DNA from: Bordetella ansorpii | GTDB lineage: Bacteria > Pseudomonadota > Gammaproteobacteria > Burkholderiales > Burkholderiaceae_B | NCBI RefSeq assembly: GCF_900078315.1 | Contig: NZ_FKBS01000014.1 | Coordinates: forward strand, 308,802-372,801 | Direction: 5' to 3' | DNA length: 64,000 bases | The notes under the pieces: model-generated | Told to the model about the DNA's origin: nothing | The model's database searches: none | Seen by the model: only the letters and a program-made list of their open reading frames with translations | Program-made: the position numbers and the translations under genes | In this document: in pieces, positions 27,169 through 36,843 of the stretch | Layout of the letters: each line of letters begins with the position of its first letter | Numbering within the stretch: the first letter of the stretch is position 1

Positions 27169-27479
27169 GCGAAGCATTATAGGTTTTTATGTCGCAGTGC
27201 AAAAAACGATGGGCCGGCCCCGCGCGGCGGGTGGATTGCCCCTGTCTCGGAGGGCGTTTTGGCCTTTGCGCGGGCCGGCGGCGAAATATGCACGGCGAGT
27301 CGATGGATAAGCATAGCCGCATGCGGCCGGCGCTGTGAAGAGCGGGCGGGCATGGATGCAACGCTCGGAGGGAAGGTACTTGATGCCGATGTCCCGGCAC
27401 ACGGAAGTCGGGACATCGGTTCGTGGGCGCTATCGGCCCGGTGTGCAGAGCATGCGGCGCGCGTGCGCCGTGGCGCTCA
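27169..27479. other. Non-coding gap between hpf and ptsN
   Basis: 311 bases without a credible gene on either strand. The one distinctive element is a perfect inverted repeat at 27386-27419, listed separately. The ptsN-proximal end is AT-rich and could hold a ptsN promoter, but no convincing -35/-10 pair stands out. Confidence 0.5.
27386..27419. repeat. Perfect 10-bp inverted repeat downstream of hpf
   Basis: CCGATGTCCC (27386-27395), a 14-base loop, then GGGACATCGG (27410-27419). It lies about 60 bases after the hpf stop. There is no T-tract on either side, so it is either a processed or attenuating hairpin in the hpf-ptsN transcript or a protein site. Confidence 0.6.
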
Positions 27480-27815
27480 TCACAACTGCTGCGTCAGTTC
27501 GACAGGTTGCCGCTTGACGGAGTCGGTGGCGTGGCTCTGGACCTTGTCCTTGTACTTGAGGACCTGGCGGTCGATCTTGTCGGCCAGCAGATCGATGGCG
27601 GCGTAGAGGTTCTCATCCACGGCTTCGCAATGGATGTCCTTGCCGCGCAAGCGCATGGTGATTTCGGCTCTGTGGCGCAATGGCTCCACTGAGAGCATGA
27701 CCTGGGTATCGATGACGTGATCGAAATGCCGCAGCACTCGCGCCAGTTTGTTCATGACATATTCCCGGATGGCCGGGGTGACGTCGAGATGACGACCGCT
27801 GATGCTCAGGTTCAT
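27480..27815 (-). CDS. hpf: Ribosome hibernation promoting factor (short form)
   Basis: Binds the decoding centre of idle 30S subunits and promotes 100S dimers in stationary phase. 111 residues from ATG 27815, with AGGAG (in TAGGAGAGC) upstream; the frame stays open further 5' but that part is not family-like. Core motifs: MNLSISGRHLDVTPAIREYV and RAEITMRLRGKDIHCEAVDE. Short HPF type without the C-terminal dimerisation domain. In many relatives rpoN sits directly upstream; here lptB is the next gene and no rpoN is present. Confidence 0.94.
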   Translation of the reverse strand: MNLSISGRHLDVTPAIREYVMNKLARVLRHFDHVIDTQVMLSVEPLRHRAEITMRLRGKDIHCEAVDENLYAAIDLLADKIDRQVLKYKDKVQSHATDSVKRQPVELTQQL

Positions 27816-28040
27816 AAGCTGCTCTCCTAGAAAAAAGAGAAAAAACAGATGCGCGGGATGCGCGTGTGAATCGCTAGGCAGATCCTCCTGTAGTCGTGTA
27901 ATCAAACTGTCTTTGATTCCTAGTGTATAGACTCTGCCGCCCAAAACAAGCGGCGCGGACCACCAAAATTGTGACCGCGCCGCAGGCAGGATTGGGATTT
28001 TCCCGGGGGTGACTGGCGGGGAATGCGCCGACGTCCGGCG

Positions 28041-28832
28041 TTACATCCGGAAGTGCTCACCGAGATAGACACGGCGCACGGCAGGATCGCCGACGATCTC
28101 GTCGGGATGGCCGTCGGTCAGCACCTTGCCTTCGCTGATGATGTAGGCGCGATCGCAGATGCCCAGGGTTTCGCGCACGTTGTGGTCGGTGATCAGCACG
28201 CCGATGCCGCGGCCTTTCAGGAAGCGCACGATGCGCTGGATCTCGATCACGGCGATCGGGTCCACCCCGGCGAAGGGTTCATCCAGCAGGATGAAGCGGG
28301 GGCGCGTGGCCAGGGCGCGTGCGATTTCGACGCGGCGGCGTTCGCCGCCGGACAGGGAGATGGCCGCATTGGCGCGGATATGGCCGATCTGCAGCTCGTC
28401 CAGCAGGGACTCGAGCTCTTCCTTGATCCTGGCGGTCGACAGCGTCTTGCCCTGGGCATCGACCTGCAGTTCCAGCACCGCGCGGATGTTCTGCTCGACG
28501 GTCAGGCGGCGGAACACCGAGGCGTCCTGGGGCAGGTACGACAGGCCCATGCGCGCGCGCTTGTGGATCGGCATCGCGGTGATGGGCGAGCCGTCGATCT
28601 CGATGCGGCCGGCATCGGCCGGCACCAGCCCGACGATCATGTAGAAGCTGGTGGTCTTGCCCGCGCCGTTGGGCCCGAGCAGTCCCACGACCTCGCCGCC
28701 CGCGACGGACAGCGAGACGTCCTGCACCACGGTGCGGCCGTTGTAGGTCTTGCGCAGCCCGGTAGCCTGCAAAGTGCCCTGGCGGGAGCCCGAAGTGGCG
28801 GCGGACAGGGCGGGCGAAGTGGGTTCGGTCAT
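28041..28832 (-). CDS. lptB: LPS export ABC transporter ATPase LptB
   Basis: Cytoplasmic ATPase powering LPS extraction with LptFG. 263 residues from ATG 28832; the frame runs on upstream in antisense to lptA. Walker A is [20 protein letters not shown]. The signature is [17 protein letters not shown], Walker B is [14 protein letters not shown] and the switch is [14 protein letters not shown]. There is a 46-base gap after lptA. Standard length plus about 20 extra N-terminal residues. Confidence 0.96.
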   Translation of the reverse strand: MTEPTSPALSAATSGSRQGTLQATGLRKTYNGRTVVQDVSLSVAGGEVVGLLGPNGAGKTTSFYMIVGLVPADAGRIEIDGSPITAMPIHKRARMGLSYLPQDASVFRRLTVEQNIRAVLELQVDAQGKTLSTARIKEELESLLDELQIGHIRANAAISLSGGERRRVEIARALATRPRFILLDEPFAGVDPIAVIEIQRIVRFLKGRGIGVLITDHNVRETLGICDRAYIISEGKVLTDGHPDEIVGDPAVRRVYLGEHFRM

Positions 28833-28878
28833 CGTGAATGCAAATGCGGTGTGGAGGCGCCTGGCGAAGGACGGAGGA

Positions 28879-29502
28879 TTACTTGGCCTTCTGGGCGTCG
28901 GCCGCCGGCTTCTTGCCTTGCTGGGCGCGGCATTGCGCGATGGCCGCCTCGGTCTTGGCGCGGGGTTCGGCCAGCGAGCGCACGCGGCCGCCCGGCGCCG
29001 ACGAGTTCGGGCCACCTTCGGCTTCGTAGGTGCCCGTCTTGTCGTTGTAGCGCACGCGCTGTCCGCGGATGACGTCGAAGGGCTTGCCACAGATGAAGCG
29101 CGTGACCACGGCCTGGCCGATCAGGTCGAACTGGCTGCTGCCGCCGTCATATTCGGCGCGCAGGCCCACGCCCTCGATGGTCTCGAAGGTCTCGGGGCGT
29201 TCCTGGCGCAGCGTCACCATCTTGCCCTTGTTGGCCGTGGCCACGCCGTGCTGGTTGCCCTTGGCGTCCTCGTTGACTTCGAGCTTGTCGGCGTTCAGTT
29301 TCATCAGGCCGCGCGTCAGCACGACGTTGCCCGTGAAGACGCTCTGGCGCTTGATGTCGTCGTAGTGCAGCGTGTCGGACAGGATCAGCGTGCTGGGATC
29401 TTCCTGCTGCGCGGGTTGCGCCGCCTGGGCCTGCGCGCAGGCGGCGGCCAGCAGCAGGGCGCCCAGCAGGCGGGTCGTGGCGGAAGCGATCGGAAGGGTC
29501 AT
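28879..29502 (-). CDS. lptA: LPS transport periplasmic protein LptA
   Basis: Periplasmic bridge protein carrying LPS between LptC and LptD. 207 residues, cleavable signal ([20 protein letters not shown]) ending near AQAQA. The OstA-type beta-jellyroll contains [20 protein letters not shown] and [18 protein letters not shown]-terminal tail (from about residue 170) rich in charged and Ala residues is not part of the fold. Start overlaps the lptC stop (ATGA). Confidence 0.94.
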   Translation of the reverse strand: MTLPIASATTRLLGALLLAAACAQAQAAQPAQQEDPSTLILSDTLHYDDIKRQSVFTGNVVLTRGLMKLNADKLEVNEDAKGNQHGVATANKGKMVTLRQERPETFETIEGVGLRAEYDGGSSQFDLIGQAVVTRFICGKPFDVIRGQRVRYNDKTGTYEAEGGPNSSAPGGRVRSLAEPRAKTEAAIAQCRAQQGKKPAADAQKAK

Positions 29503-30131
29503 GGTTGTTTCTGGTTGGAGTTGTCCGGCGCGCTGTCGCCTTGCTGGCGTTTGCGCGACTCGGACCCGGCGATCTCGACGTCGGAGGACGACGATACCCG
29601 CAGTTGCCGGGTCTTGTTGTCATAGTGCATGCCCGTGCCGTTCATGCGTGAATTGCCTTTTAACACTTGGGCAGGCAGATCGGTGAGTACGACGTCCTCA
29701 TCGGGCAGGATGATCAGTTGCTGGCTGCGCACGTCCAGCGGATCGTTGCGGGCATCGGGCTGGCGGTGTATGTGGGCGTCGCCGTTCATGACGATGCGCT
29801 TGCCGCCCGCTTCGATGATCGCGGTCTTCGAGACGCCCACCGTGATGGGATTGCCTTCCTGCTGGCCGATCGCGCGCGGCGAGGTGACGTGGTACGAGTC
29901 GTCGTCGGGAAAGTGCTCGGCGTACTCGCCTTCGATGCGGTTGATGGGCTTGCCGTCGGGATCGGTGCGCAGCATGACGAAGCCGCGCGCCCAGCTGTCC
30001 ATTTCATGCGTGACGCGGCGCGGCGGATCGACTTGCACGGCGCGTTGGGCGTAGTCGGCCGCCCACCATGTGCCAAGGACCAGCGCGGTCAGCAGGAACA
30101 GGGCGATGAGGGCGGGAAAGCGTTCTTTCAT
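29499..30131 (-). CDS. lptC: LPS export protein LptC
   Basis: Bitopic inner-membrane protein handing LPS to LptA. 210 residues. One N-terminal membrane segment (FPALIALFLLTALVLGTWWA) is followed by the periplasmic jellyroll with MDSWARGFVMLRTDPDGKPI and HIHRQPDARNDPLDVRSQ. It starts ten bases after kdsC and overlaps lptA by four, so the run kdsD-kdsC-lptC-lptA-lptB is probably one operon. Confidence 0.93.
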   Translation of the reverse strand: MKERFPALIALFLLTALVLGTWWAADYAQRAVQVDPPRRVTHEMDSWARGFVMLRTDPDGKPINRIEGEYAEHFPDDDSYHVTSPRAIGQQEGNPITVGVSKTAIIEAGGKRIVMNGDAHIHRQPDARNDPLDVRSQQLIILPDEDVVLTDLPAQVLKGNSRMNGTGMHYDNKTRQLRVSSSSDVEIAGSESRKRQQGDSAPDNSNQKQP

Positions 30132-30140
30132 TGGCAGCCG

Positions 30141-30743
30141 TTACTGTATGACGTCGCGGTCGAGCAGCGCGGGACCGGCAAGGAAGCCGGCCAACCGGCC
30201 GCGGGCGGCCAGCAGCAGGTCGCAGCATTCGCGTACGGCGCCGCTGCCGCCTGGCAAAGTTGCAATCCAGTGGGCGGATTGCGACACGTAGCCGGGGGCG
30301 TTGGGCACGCTGGCCGAGAAGCCGGCGCGTTGCATGGCGGGCAGGTCGATGATGTCGTCGCCCATATAGCCCGTCTCGTTCAGTTGGACCGAGTGGCGCT
30401 GGGCAAGTTCAGCCAGCGCCGTGCCCTTGTCGCGCACGCCTTGCTGCACGTCGGCGATGCCCAGTTCGGCCGCGCGGCGGGCGACGATGGGACCGGAGCG
30501 GCCGGTGATCAGCGCGACCTTCACGCCGCCCTCCATCAGCAATCGCAGGCCGTGGCCGTCCAGCGCATGGAAGCGCTTCATCTGCTCGCCGTTCTCGCCG
30601 TAGTAGAGGCTGCCGTCGGTCAGCACGCCGTCGACGTCGAACACCATCAGGCGGACGGCGGCGGCGCGTTCGCGCGCGTTGGGGGCCACGCGGGCCAATA
30701 CGAGGGCCTCGCCGGGATGGGTGGCGAAAGTCGGGTTCGTCAT
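30141..30743 (-). CDS. kdsC: KDO-8-phosphate phosphatase
   Basis: HAD phosphatase releasing KDO from KDO-8-phosphate for LPS inner core. 200 residues. Motif I is MVFDVDGVLTDGSLYYGENG, motif II ALITGRSG and the acidic motif GYMGDDIIDLPAMQ. C0-type HAD without a cap, tetrameric in relatives. It precedes lptC and follows kdsD with a three-base gap, a conserved LPS biosynthesis and export operon. Confidence 0.95.
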   Translation of the reverse strand: MTNPTFATHPGEALVLARVAPNARERAAAVRLMVFDVDGVLTDGSLYYGENGEQMKRFHALDGHGLRLLMEGGVKVALITGRSGPIVARRAAELGIADVQQGVRDKGTALAELAQRHSVQLNETGYMGDDIIDLPAMQRAGFSASVPNAPGYVSQSAHWIATLPGGSGAVRECCDLLLAARGRLAGFLAGPALLDRDVIQ

Positions 30744-30746
30744 TTT

Positions 30747-31736
30747 TTACACTACCTTGGCGGCCATCAGATCGTGAGTATGCACAGCGCCGATCAGCTT
30801 GCCTTCGCCGTCGACCACCAGTACCTGATTCAACCGCAATTCGTCCATCTGCTGGGCGGCCTCGGCCGCCAGCGCGTCGGGAGAGATCGTGCGCGGCGCG
30901 CGCGTCATGCCTTCGTTGACCGCCAGTCCGCGCACGTCGCCGCACCGTTCGATCAGGCGGCGCAGATCGCCGTCGGTGAAGATGCCGACAGGATAACCGT
31001 CGCCATCCACCACCGCCGTCATGCCCATGCCCTTGGCGGAGATTTCCTCCAGGGCGCGGAACAGGGGGGCGTCGACCGGCACGGTGGGCAGGCCGGCGCC
31101 GTGGCGCATCACGTCGCGCACGTGGGTCAGCAGGCGGCGGCCCAGCGCGCCACCGGGGTGCGAGCGGGCGAAATCCTCGGTGCCGAAGCCGCGCGCCTCG
31201 AGGCAGGCGACCGCCAGCGCATCGCCCAGCGCCAGCGCGGTGGTGGTGCTGGCGGTGGGGGCCAGGTTCAGCGGGCAGGCTTCCTGGGCCACGCTGGCGT
31301 CCAGGTGCACGTCGGCCTGCAGGGCCAGTTCGGAGGTGGGGTTGCCGGTGATGGCCACCAGCCCGGCGCCCATGCGGCGCACCACGGGCAGGATGGTCAG
31401 CAGTTCCTGGCCGGCTCCCGAATACGAGATGGCGATCAGTACGTCGTCCGCGGTGATCATGCCCAGGTCACCATGCACGGCTTCGCCGGCATGGACAAAA
31501 AAGGCAGGGGTTCCCGTGGAGGCGAAGGTGGCGGCGATCTTGCGGGCGATGTGGCCGGTCTTGCCCAGGCCGCTGACGACAACGCGTCCGCGGCATTCCA
31601 GCAGCATGTGCACGACGCGGCTGAAACTGTCGTCCAGGCGCGAAGAGAGATCCTGGATGGCCTGGGCTTCGACTTGCAGCGTGCGGCGGGCCGATGCGAT
31701 GGCGTCGTCCGGCGAGGGGGTGGGATGATCGATCAT
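30747..31736 (-). CDS. kdsD: D-arabinose-5-phosphate isomerase
   Basis: Converts ribulose-5-phosphate to arabinose-5-phosphate, the KDO precursor. 329 residues. SIS domain (residues about 45-175) with [20 protein letters not shown] and [13 protein letters not shown], then two CBS domains ending [16 protein letters not shown] 31736. First gene of the kds-lpt operon, divergent from purT across 127 bases that should hold both promoters. Confidence 0.95.
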   Translation of the reverse strand: MIDHPTPSPDDAIASARRTLQVEAQAIQDLSSRLDDSFSRVVHMLLECRGRVVVSGLGKTGHIARKIAATFASTGTPAFFVHAGEAVHGDLGMITADDVLIAISYSGAGQELLTILPVVRRMGAGLVAITGNPTSELALQADVHLDASVAQEACPLNLAPTASTTTALALGDALAVACLEARGFGTEDFARSHPGGALGRRLLTHVRDVMRHGAGLPTVPVDAPLFRALEEISAKGMGMTAVVDGDGYPVGIFTDGDLRRLIERCGDVRGLAVNEGMTRAPRTISPDALAAEAAQQMDELRLNQVLVVDGEGKLIGAVHTHDLMAAKVV

Positions 31737-31863
31737 TCGCGGGATTTTAATCGTACCGGGCGGCGGTTGCCCGCCCTGGTGGCGTGTGGCATGCTGGCGA
31801 CGCTATCCGGCGCCCGCTATCGAGGCGCTTTTTTCCGCTTTTTCCGTCCCTGATAAACCTGCC

Positions 31864-33081
31864 ATGTCCTCTTTTCCCGCTCCCGTCCTCGGTACTCCGC
31901 TGTCGCCGTCCGCCACCCGCGTCATGCTCCTGGGGTCCGGAGAGCTGGGCAAGGAAGTGATCATCGCCTTGCAGCGCCTGGGCGTCGAGGTCATCGCCGT
32001 CGACCGCTATGCCGACGCGCCGGGCCACCAGGTGGCGCACCGCGCCCACGTGGTGTCCATGACCGACGCGCAGGCCCTGCGCCAGGTCATCGAGGCCGAA
32101 AAGCCGCACGTCATCGTGCCCGAGATCGAGGCCATCGCCACCGACCTGCTGGTCGAGCTCGAGGCCGCCGGCCAGGTGCGCGTCACACCCACCGCCCGCG
32201 CCGCCCAGCTCACCATGAACCGCGAGGGCATCCGCCGGCTGGCGGCCGAAACGCTGGGCCTGCCCACCTCGCCGTACCGTTTCGTCGACAGCGAAGCCGA
32301 ACTGCGCCAGGCCATCGACGGCGGCATCGGCTATCCCTGCGTCATCAAGCCGGTGATGTCCTCGTCCGGCAAGGGCCAGTCGGTCATCCGCGGCGCCGAC
32401 GACGTGGCCCAGGCCTGGCGTTACGCCCAGGAGGGCGGCCGGGTGGGCGGCGGGCGCGCCATTGTCGAGGGTTTCATCAATTTCGAATACGAGATCACGC
32501 TGCTGACGGTGCGCGCCCGTGGCGCCGGCGGCGAGATCGAAACCCGCTTCTGCGAACCCATCGGCCACAAGCAGGTCGACGGCGACTACGTGGAAAGCTG
32601 GCAGCCGCATCCCATGTCGCCGACCGCGCTGGCGCGCTCGCGCGACGTGGCGCTGGCGGTCACGTCCGAACTGGGCGGCCTGGGCATCTTCGGTGTCGAG
32701 CTGTTCGTGGCGGGCGATCAGGTCTGGTTCTCCGAGGTCAGCCCGCGTCCGCACGACACCGGCATGGTCACCATGATTACGCAGGTGCAGAACGAATTCG
32801 AACTGCATGCGCGTGCGCTGCTGGGCCTGCCGGTGGACACCGCGCTCACGCAGCCGGGCGCCAGCAGCGTCATCTACGGCGGGGTCGATGCCAAGGACGT
32901 CACGTTCCATGGCGTGGCCCAGGCGCTGGCCGAACCCGGCACCGACGTGCGCCTGTTCGGCAAGCCAGAGTCGTTCGCCAAGCGCCGCATGGGTGTGGGC
33001 CTGGCCACCGCGCTGGACGTCACGCAGGCGCGCGCCAAGGCGCGCCGCGTATCGTCGGCCGTGACGGTGCGGAAGGACTGA
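31864..33081 (+). CDS. purT: Formate-dependent phosphoribosylglycinamide formyltransferase
   Basis: ATP-grasp enzyme making FGAR from GAR, formate and ATP in purine synthesis, independent of folate. 405 residues from ATG 31864; an in-frame start at 31786 lies upstream but lacks homology. Motifs: [34 protein letters not shown] (ATP-grasp), and [13 protein letters not shown]-like segment read here as [17 protein letters not shown]. Followed by a strong terminator. Confidence 0.95.
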   Translation: MSSFPAPVLGTPLSPSATRVMLLGSGELGKEVIIALQRLGVEVIAVDRYADAPGHQVAHRAHVVSMTDAQALRQVIEAEKPHVIVPEIEAIATDLLVELEAAGQVRVTPTARAAQLTMNREGIRRLAAETLGLPTSPYRFVDSEAELRQAIDGGIGYPCVIKPVMSSSGKGQSVIRGADDVAQAWRYAQEGGRVGGGRAIVEGFINFEYEITLLTVRARGAGGEIETRFCEPIGHKQVDGDYVESWQPHPMSPTALARSRDVALAVTSELGGLGIFGVELFVAGDQVWFSEVSPRPHDTGMVTMITQVQNEFELHARALLGLPVDTALTQPGASSVIYGGVDAKDVTFHGVAQALAEPGTDVRLFGKPESFAKRRMGVGLATALDVTQARAKARRVSSAVTVRKD

Positions 33082-33118
33082 TCGCGATAGCAGCCGCCGG
33101 ATCGAGCCTTCGTCATCG

Positions 33119-33145
33119 GCCCCCGTGAGGGGGCTTTTCTTTTTC
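33119..33145 (+). terminator. Intrinsic terminator of purT
   Basis: GCCCCC (33119-33124), loop GTGA, GGGGGC (33129-33134), then TTTTCTTTTTC. A classic rho-independent signal 37 bases after the purT stop. The 340-base gap to the next gene (33082-33421) holds this, the palindrome at 33379, and nothing else I recognise. Confidence 0.85.
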
Positions 33146-33378
33146 TGGGCGGTGACGGCGGGCGACGATTCTGGCATCACCGCTCCGTACACGCCGCCTG
33201 CGCGTTCGACCGCATGGGCTTGAGCCCGCACCGCGGCCTTCTACCTGCCAGAAATTTGTCCTAGCGCAACAAAACGCGGGGTCGCCCAGTGCTTTGGCAG
33301 GGCCGGGGTGGCAAGATGACATCACTGGGAGTAAGGTTTTTGGCGAGTCGGTTGCTTTTGATTTCGCAAAGTTCGATA

Positions 33379-33398
33379 ATTTCAGGAATTACTGAAAT
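33379..33398. promoter_or_regulatory. Palindromic operator candidate before the GbsR/MarR gene
   Basis: ATTTCAG (33379-33385), six bases GAATTA, CTGAAAT (33392-33398): a perfect 7-bp inverted repeat in AT-rich DNA, 23 bases ahead of the regulator's ATG. The size and position fit an autoregulatory site of a winged-helix dimer. The assignment to this regulator is inferred. Confidence 0.5.
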
Positions 33399-33421
33399 CA
33401 ACGTAACGAAAAATAAACGCC

Positions 33422-33967
33422 ATGCCGCTTTCCCCTCAGACCGAGCGCTTCGTCCTGCATTTCGGCGAAATGGGCAGCCGTTGGGGCGTCAATCGCACTG
33501 TCGGCCAGATCTACGCGCTGCTGTTCCTGGCCGAGGATGCCCTGCACGCGGACGACATCGCCGAGAAGCTGGGCTTCTCGCGCTCCAACGTCAGCATGGG
33601 CCTGAAAGAACTGCAGTCCTGGCGCCTGGTCAAGCTGGTGCACCAGGTGGGCGACCGCCGCGATTACTTCGAAACGCCCAAGGATGTCTGGGAGATCTTC
33701 CGCATCCTGATGGAAGAGAAGCGCAAGCGCGAGATCGATCCCACATTGACCCTGTTGCGCGACACGCTGCTGGATGCCCCCAAGGACTCGTCCGAGGCCC
33801 ACGCCCAGAAGCGCATGCACGAAATGCTCGAACTCATCGAACTTTCCACCGGCTGGTTCGATGAGATACAGCGCCTTCCCCCCGACACCCTGCAAAGCCT
33901 GATGAAGATGGGGTCCCGGGTTCAGAAGGTGCTTGGGTTCGCCGGTAAGTTGCGCGGTCGGGATTGA
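33422..33967 (+). CDS. GbsR/MarR-family transcriptional regulator
   Basis: Winged-helix regulator of the GbsR type. 181 residues, with the HTH in LHADDIAEKLGFSRSNVSMG followed by LKELQSWRLVKLVHQVGDRR. The N-terminal SPQTERFVLHFGEMGSRWGV is typical of the family. GbsR proteins elsewhere control osmoprotectant genes, but here the next genes (121 bases on, same strand) are cydABX-cydDC. It is therefore more likely to govern cytochrome bd in response to respiration or a small ligand. No Shine-Dalgarno is evident before ATG 33422. Confidence 0.88.
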   Translation: MPLSPQTERFVLHFGEMGSRWGVNRTVGQIYALLFLAEDALHADDIAEKLGFSRSNVSMGLKELQSWRLVKLVHQVGDRRDYFETPKDVWEIFRILMEEKRKREIDPTLTLLRDTLLDAPKDSSEAHAQKRMHEMLELIELSTGWFDEIQRLPPDTLQSLMKMGSRVQKVLGFAGKLRGRD

Positions 33968-34087
33968 AGCCAGCCGCGCCCGTTGGAAACACTAAGATGA
34001 AGATGCGCATCCGTTCCGTATCGTGGCCCGGCTGTCTGCCACGCCAACCTGCCGCGGGACTTTTCTCCGCTGCCCGGGAGCATGGCC

Positions 34088-35659
34088 ATGATTGATATCG
34101 ACGTCGTCAACCTGTCGCGCTTCCAGTTCGCCGCGACCGCGCTCTACCACTTCCTGTTCGTGCCGCTCACCCTGGGCCTGTCGTTCATCCTGGCCATCAT
34201 GGAAAGCGTGTACGTGATGACGGGACGCCAGATCTGGAAGCGCATGACCATGTTCTGGGGCACGCTGTTCGGCATCAACTTCGCCATCGGCGTGGCCACC
34301 GGCGTGGTGATGGAGTTCCAGTTCGGCATGAACTGGTCGTACTACAGCCACTACGTGGGCGACATCTTCGGCGCGCCGCTGGCCCTCGAAGGGCTGATGG
34401 CCTTCTTCCTGGAAGCCACCTTCGTCGGCTTGTTCTTCTTCGGCTGGAACCGCCTGTCCAAGGTCGGCCACCTGATCGTGACTTGGCTGGTCGCCTTCGG
34501 CACCAACTTCTCGGCGCTGTGGATCCTGATCGCCAACGGCTGGATGCAGAACCCGGTGGGCGCGATCTTCAATCCCGACACCATGCGCATGGAAATGACC
34601 GACTTCGCCGCGGTGGTGTTCAACCCCGTGGCGCAGGCCAAGTTCGTGCACACGGTCAGCGCGGGCTACGTGGCCGGCGCGATGTTCGTGATGTCGATCA
34701 GCGCCTGGTACCTGCTGCGCCGCCGTCACGTCGACCTGGCCAAGCGCTCGATGGCGGTGGCGGCCAGTTTCGGCCTGGCGGCCTCGCTGTCGGTGGTGGT
34801 GCTGGGTGACGAAAGCGGCTACCTGACCACCGAACACCAGAAGATGAAGATCGCGGCCATGGAAGCCATGTGGCACACCGAGCCCGCGCCCGCCAGCTTC
34901 AACCTGTTCGCCATCCCGAACCAGGAAGAGCGCCGCAACGACTATGCCATCGAGATCCCGTACGTCATGGGCATCATCGGCACGCGCTCGCTGACCACGC
35001 CGCTGCTGGGCATCGACGATCTGGTGCTGCGCGCCGAGACGCGCATCCGCGAGGGCATCGTCGCGTACCAGGCCCTGCAGCGCATCCGCGCCAATCCCAA
35101 GGACGTCGACGCGCGCATGACCTTCGACAAGACCTGGCCCGACCTGGGCTATGGCCTGCTGGTCAAGCGTTACGAAGAAGACCTGAGCAAGGTGACCGAC
35201 GCGCAGATCAAGCAGGCCGCGCTGGACACCGTACCCAACGTGGCGCCGCTGTTCATCACGTTCCGCGTCATGGTCGCGGTCGGCATGTACCTCATCCTGT
35301 TCTTCGCCGTGGCCTTCTGGCTGGCCTCGCGCGGCAGGCTGGACGCGCGCCCGTGGCTGCTGAAGGTGGCGCTGTGGAGCCTGCCGTTGCCGTGGGTGGC
35401 GATCGAGTGCGGCTGGTTCGTGGCCGAGTACGGCCGCCAGCCCTGGGTGATCGAAGGCGTGCTGCCCACGTACTACGCGGCATCCGGCCTCACCTTCGTG
35501 GACCTGGCCATCAGCCTGGGCATCTTCCTGGTGCTGTACACGGTGCTGCTGGTCATTGCCGTGAAGGTGATGCTGCATGCCATCAAGGCGGGTCCCAAGT
35601 CCGACAAGCCGGCGCCGCGCCGGTCCGCCGATCCCATCCAAGCGGCGATTGAAGCCTGA
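34088..35659 (+). CDS. cydA: Cytochrome bd ubiquinol oxidase subunit I
   Basis: Haem-bearing subunit of the high-affinity bd quinol oxidase in the inner membrane. 523 residues from ATG 34088, chosen because GGGAG sits seven bases upstream; ATG 34082 is too close to it. Haem ligand H21 (equivalent of E. coli His19) is in ALYHFLFVPLT. A second His lies in KFVHTVSAGY. The Met ligand region is TFRVMVAVGMYLI. Near the C-terminus, GWFVAEYGRQPW is as in E. coli. The length matches the E. coli enzyme with its long quinol loop, not the short-loop cyanide-insensitive form. Confidence 0.95.
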   Translation: MIDIDVVNLSRFQFAATALYHFLFVPLTLGLSFILAIMESVYVMTGRQIWKRMTMFWGTLFGINFAIGVATGVVMEFQFGMNWSYYSHYVGDIFGAPLALEGLMAFFLEATFVGLFFFGWNRLSKVGHLIVTWLVAFGTNFSALWILIANGWMQNPVGAIFNPDTMRMEMTDFAAVVFNPVAQAKFVHTVSAGYVAGAMFVMSISAWYLLRRRHVDLAKRSMAVAASFGLAASLSVVVLGDESGYLTTEHQKMKIAAMEAMWHTEPAPASFNLFAIPNQEERRNDYAIEIPYVMGIIGTRSLTTPLLGIDDLVLRAETRIREGIVAYQALQRIRANPKDVDARMTFDKTWPDLGYGLLVKRYEEDLSKVTDAQIKQAALDTVPNVAPLFITFRVMVAVGMYLILFFAVAFWLASRGRLDARPWLLKVALWSLPLPWVAIECGWFVAEYGRQPWVIEGVLPTYYAASGLTFVDLAISLGIFLVLYTVLLVIAVKVMLHAIKAGPKSDKPAPRRSADPIQAAIEA

Positions 35660-35672
35660 ACGGAGAGCCGAC

Positions 35673-36827
35673 ATGGACAGTTTGATTCCTCTTGATTACG
35701 GCACCCTGCGTGTCGTGTGGTGGGCGTTGCTGGGCGCGCTCTTGATCGGCTTCGCCGTCATGGATGGCTTCGACCTGGGCGCGGCGGCGATGTTGCCCAT
35801 CGTCGCCAGGACCGACGCCGAACGGCGCATCGTCATCAACGTGGTCGGCCCGGTCTGGGAAGGCAACCAGGTGTGGTTGATCACGGCCGGCGGCGCCATC
35901 TTCGCCGCCTGGCCCCTGCTGTACGCGGCCTCGTTCTCCGGGTTCTACCTGGCGATGATGCTGGTGCTGCTGGCGCTGATCCTGCGTCCGGTGGCCTTCA
36001 AGTACCGCAGCAAGTTCGAGAGCCCCGTGTGGCGCAGCCGCTGGGACGCCGTGCTGTGCTTCTGCGGCGTGGTGGCTTCGCTGGTGTTCGGCGTGGCCAT
36101 GGGCAACGTCATCCTGGGCGTGCCCTCGGGCTTCGAGCCGGCGTCGATGCGGCCCGTGTACGAAGGGCATTTCTTCCAGTTGTTCACGCCGTTCGCGCTG
36201 CTGGCCGGCGTGCTCAGCGTGGTGATGCTGGCCATGCACGGTTCCGTGCTGCTGGCCTGGCGCACCGAGGAAGTGGTGGCCGAGCGCGCCCGCAAGTGGG
36301 GCTGCATCGCCGCCGCGCTGACCGTGGTGCTGTTCACCGCGGGCGGCTTCTGGGTGTCCAACGGCGTCGACGGCCACGTCATCACCAGCGCCATCGACAC
36401 GGCCGGCCCGTCCAATCCGCTGGCCAAGACGGTAGACCTGGTGCCGGGCGGCTGGATGGCCAACTACTACAAGTGGCCGTTCATGTGGGTGGCGCCCATC
36501 ATGGGCGTGGCGGGCGCGCTGGGCGCGGCGCTGCTGATGATCCTGCGCGCGGGTCCGGGCAGCTTCATCGCCTCGTCGGTGTCCATCGCCGGCGTCATCC
36601 TCACCGTCGGCTTCTCGCTGTTCCCCTTCATCATGCCCTCGTCCAGCCAGCCCAACGCCGGCCTGACGGTATGGGACAGCTCGTCCAGCCCGATGACGCT
36701 GTGGATCATGGTGCTGGCCACCGCGTTCTTCCTGCCCATCATCACCGTGTACACCGCCTGGGTGTACCGCGTGATGCGCGGCAAGGTCACGCACGAAACC
36801 GTGGGCGATACGCCCAATTCCTACTGA
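35673..36827 (+). CDS. cydB: Cytochrome bd ubiquinol oxidase subunit II
   Basis: Second membrane subunit of the bd oxidase, with CydA forming the core. 384 residues, eight or nine membrane segments. Conserved N-terminal FAVMDGFDLGAAAMLP and VGPVWEGNQVWLITAGGAIF; later LVPGGWMANYYKWPF and NAGLTVWDSSSSPMTLWIM. ATG 35673 follows GGAGA and is 13 bases after the cydA stop. Length agrees with E. coli CydB. Confidence 0.96.
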   Translation: MDSLIPLDYGTLRVVWWALLGALLIGFAVMDGFDLGAAAMLPIVARTDAERRIVINVVGPVWEGNQVWLITAGGAIFAAWPLLYAASFSGFYLAMMLVLLALILRPVAFKYRSKFESPVWRSRWDAVLCFCGVVASLVFGVAMGNVILGVPSGFEPASMRPVYEGHFFQLFTPFALLAGVLSVVMLAMHGSVLLAWRTEEVVAERARKWGCIAAALTVVLFTAGGFWVSNGVDGHVITSAIDTAGPSNPLAKTVDLVPGGWMANYYKWPFMWVAPIMGVAGALGAALLMILRAGPGSFIASSVSIAGVILTVGFSLFPFIMPSSSQPNAGLTVWDSSSSPMTLWIMVLATAFFLPIITVYTAWVYRVMRGKVTHETVGDTPNSY

Positions 36828-36843
36828 TTGAGGAGCTTCGACC

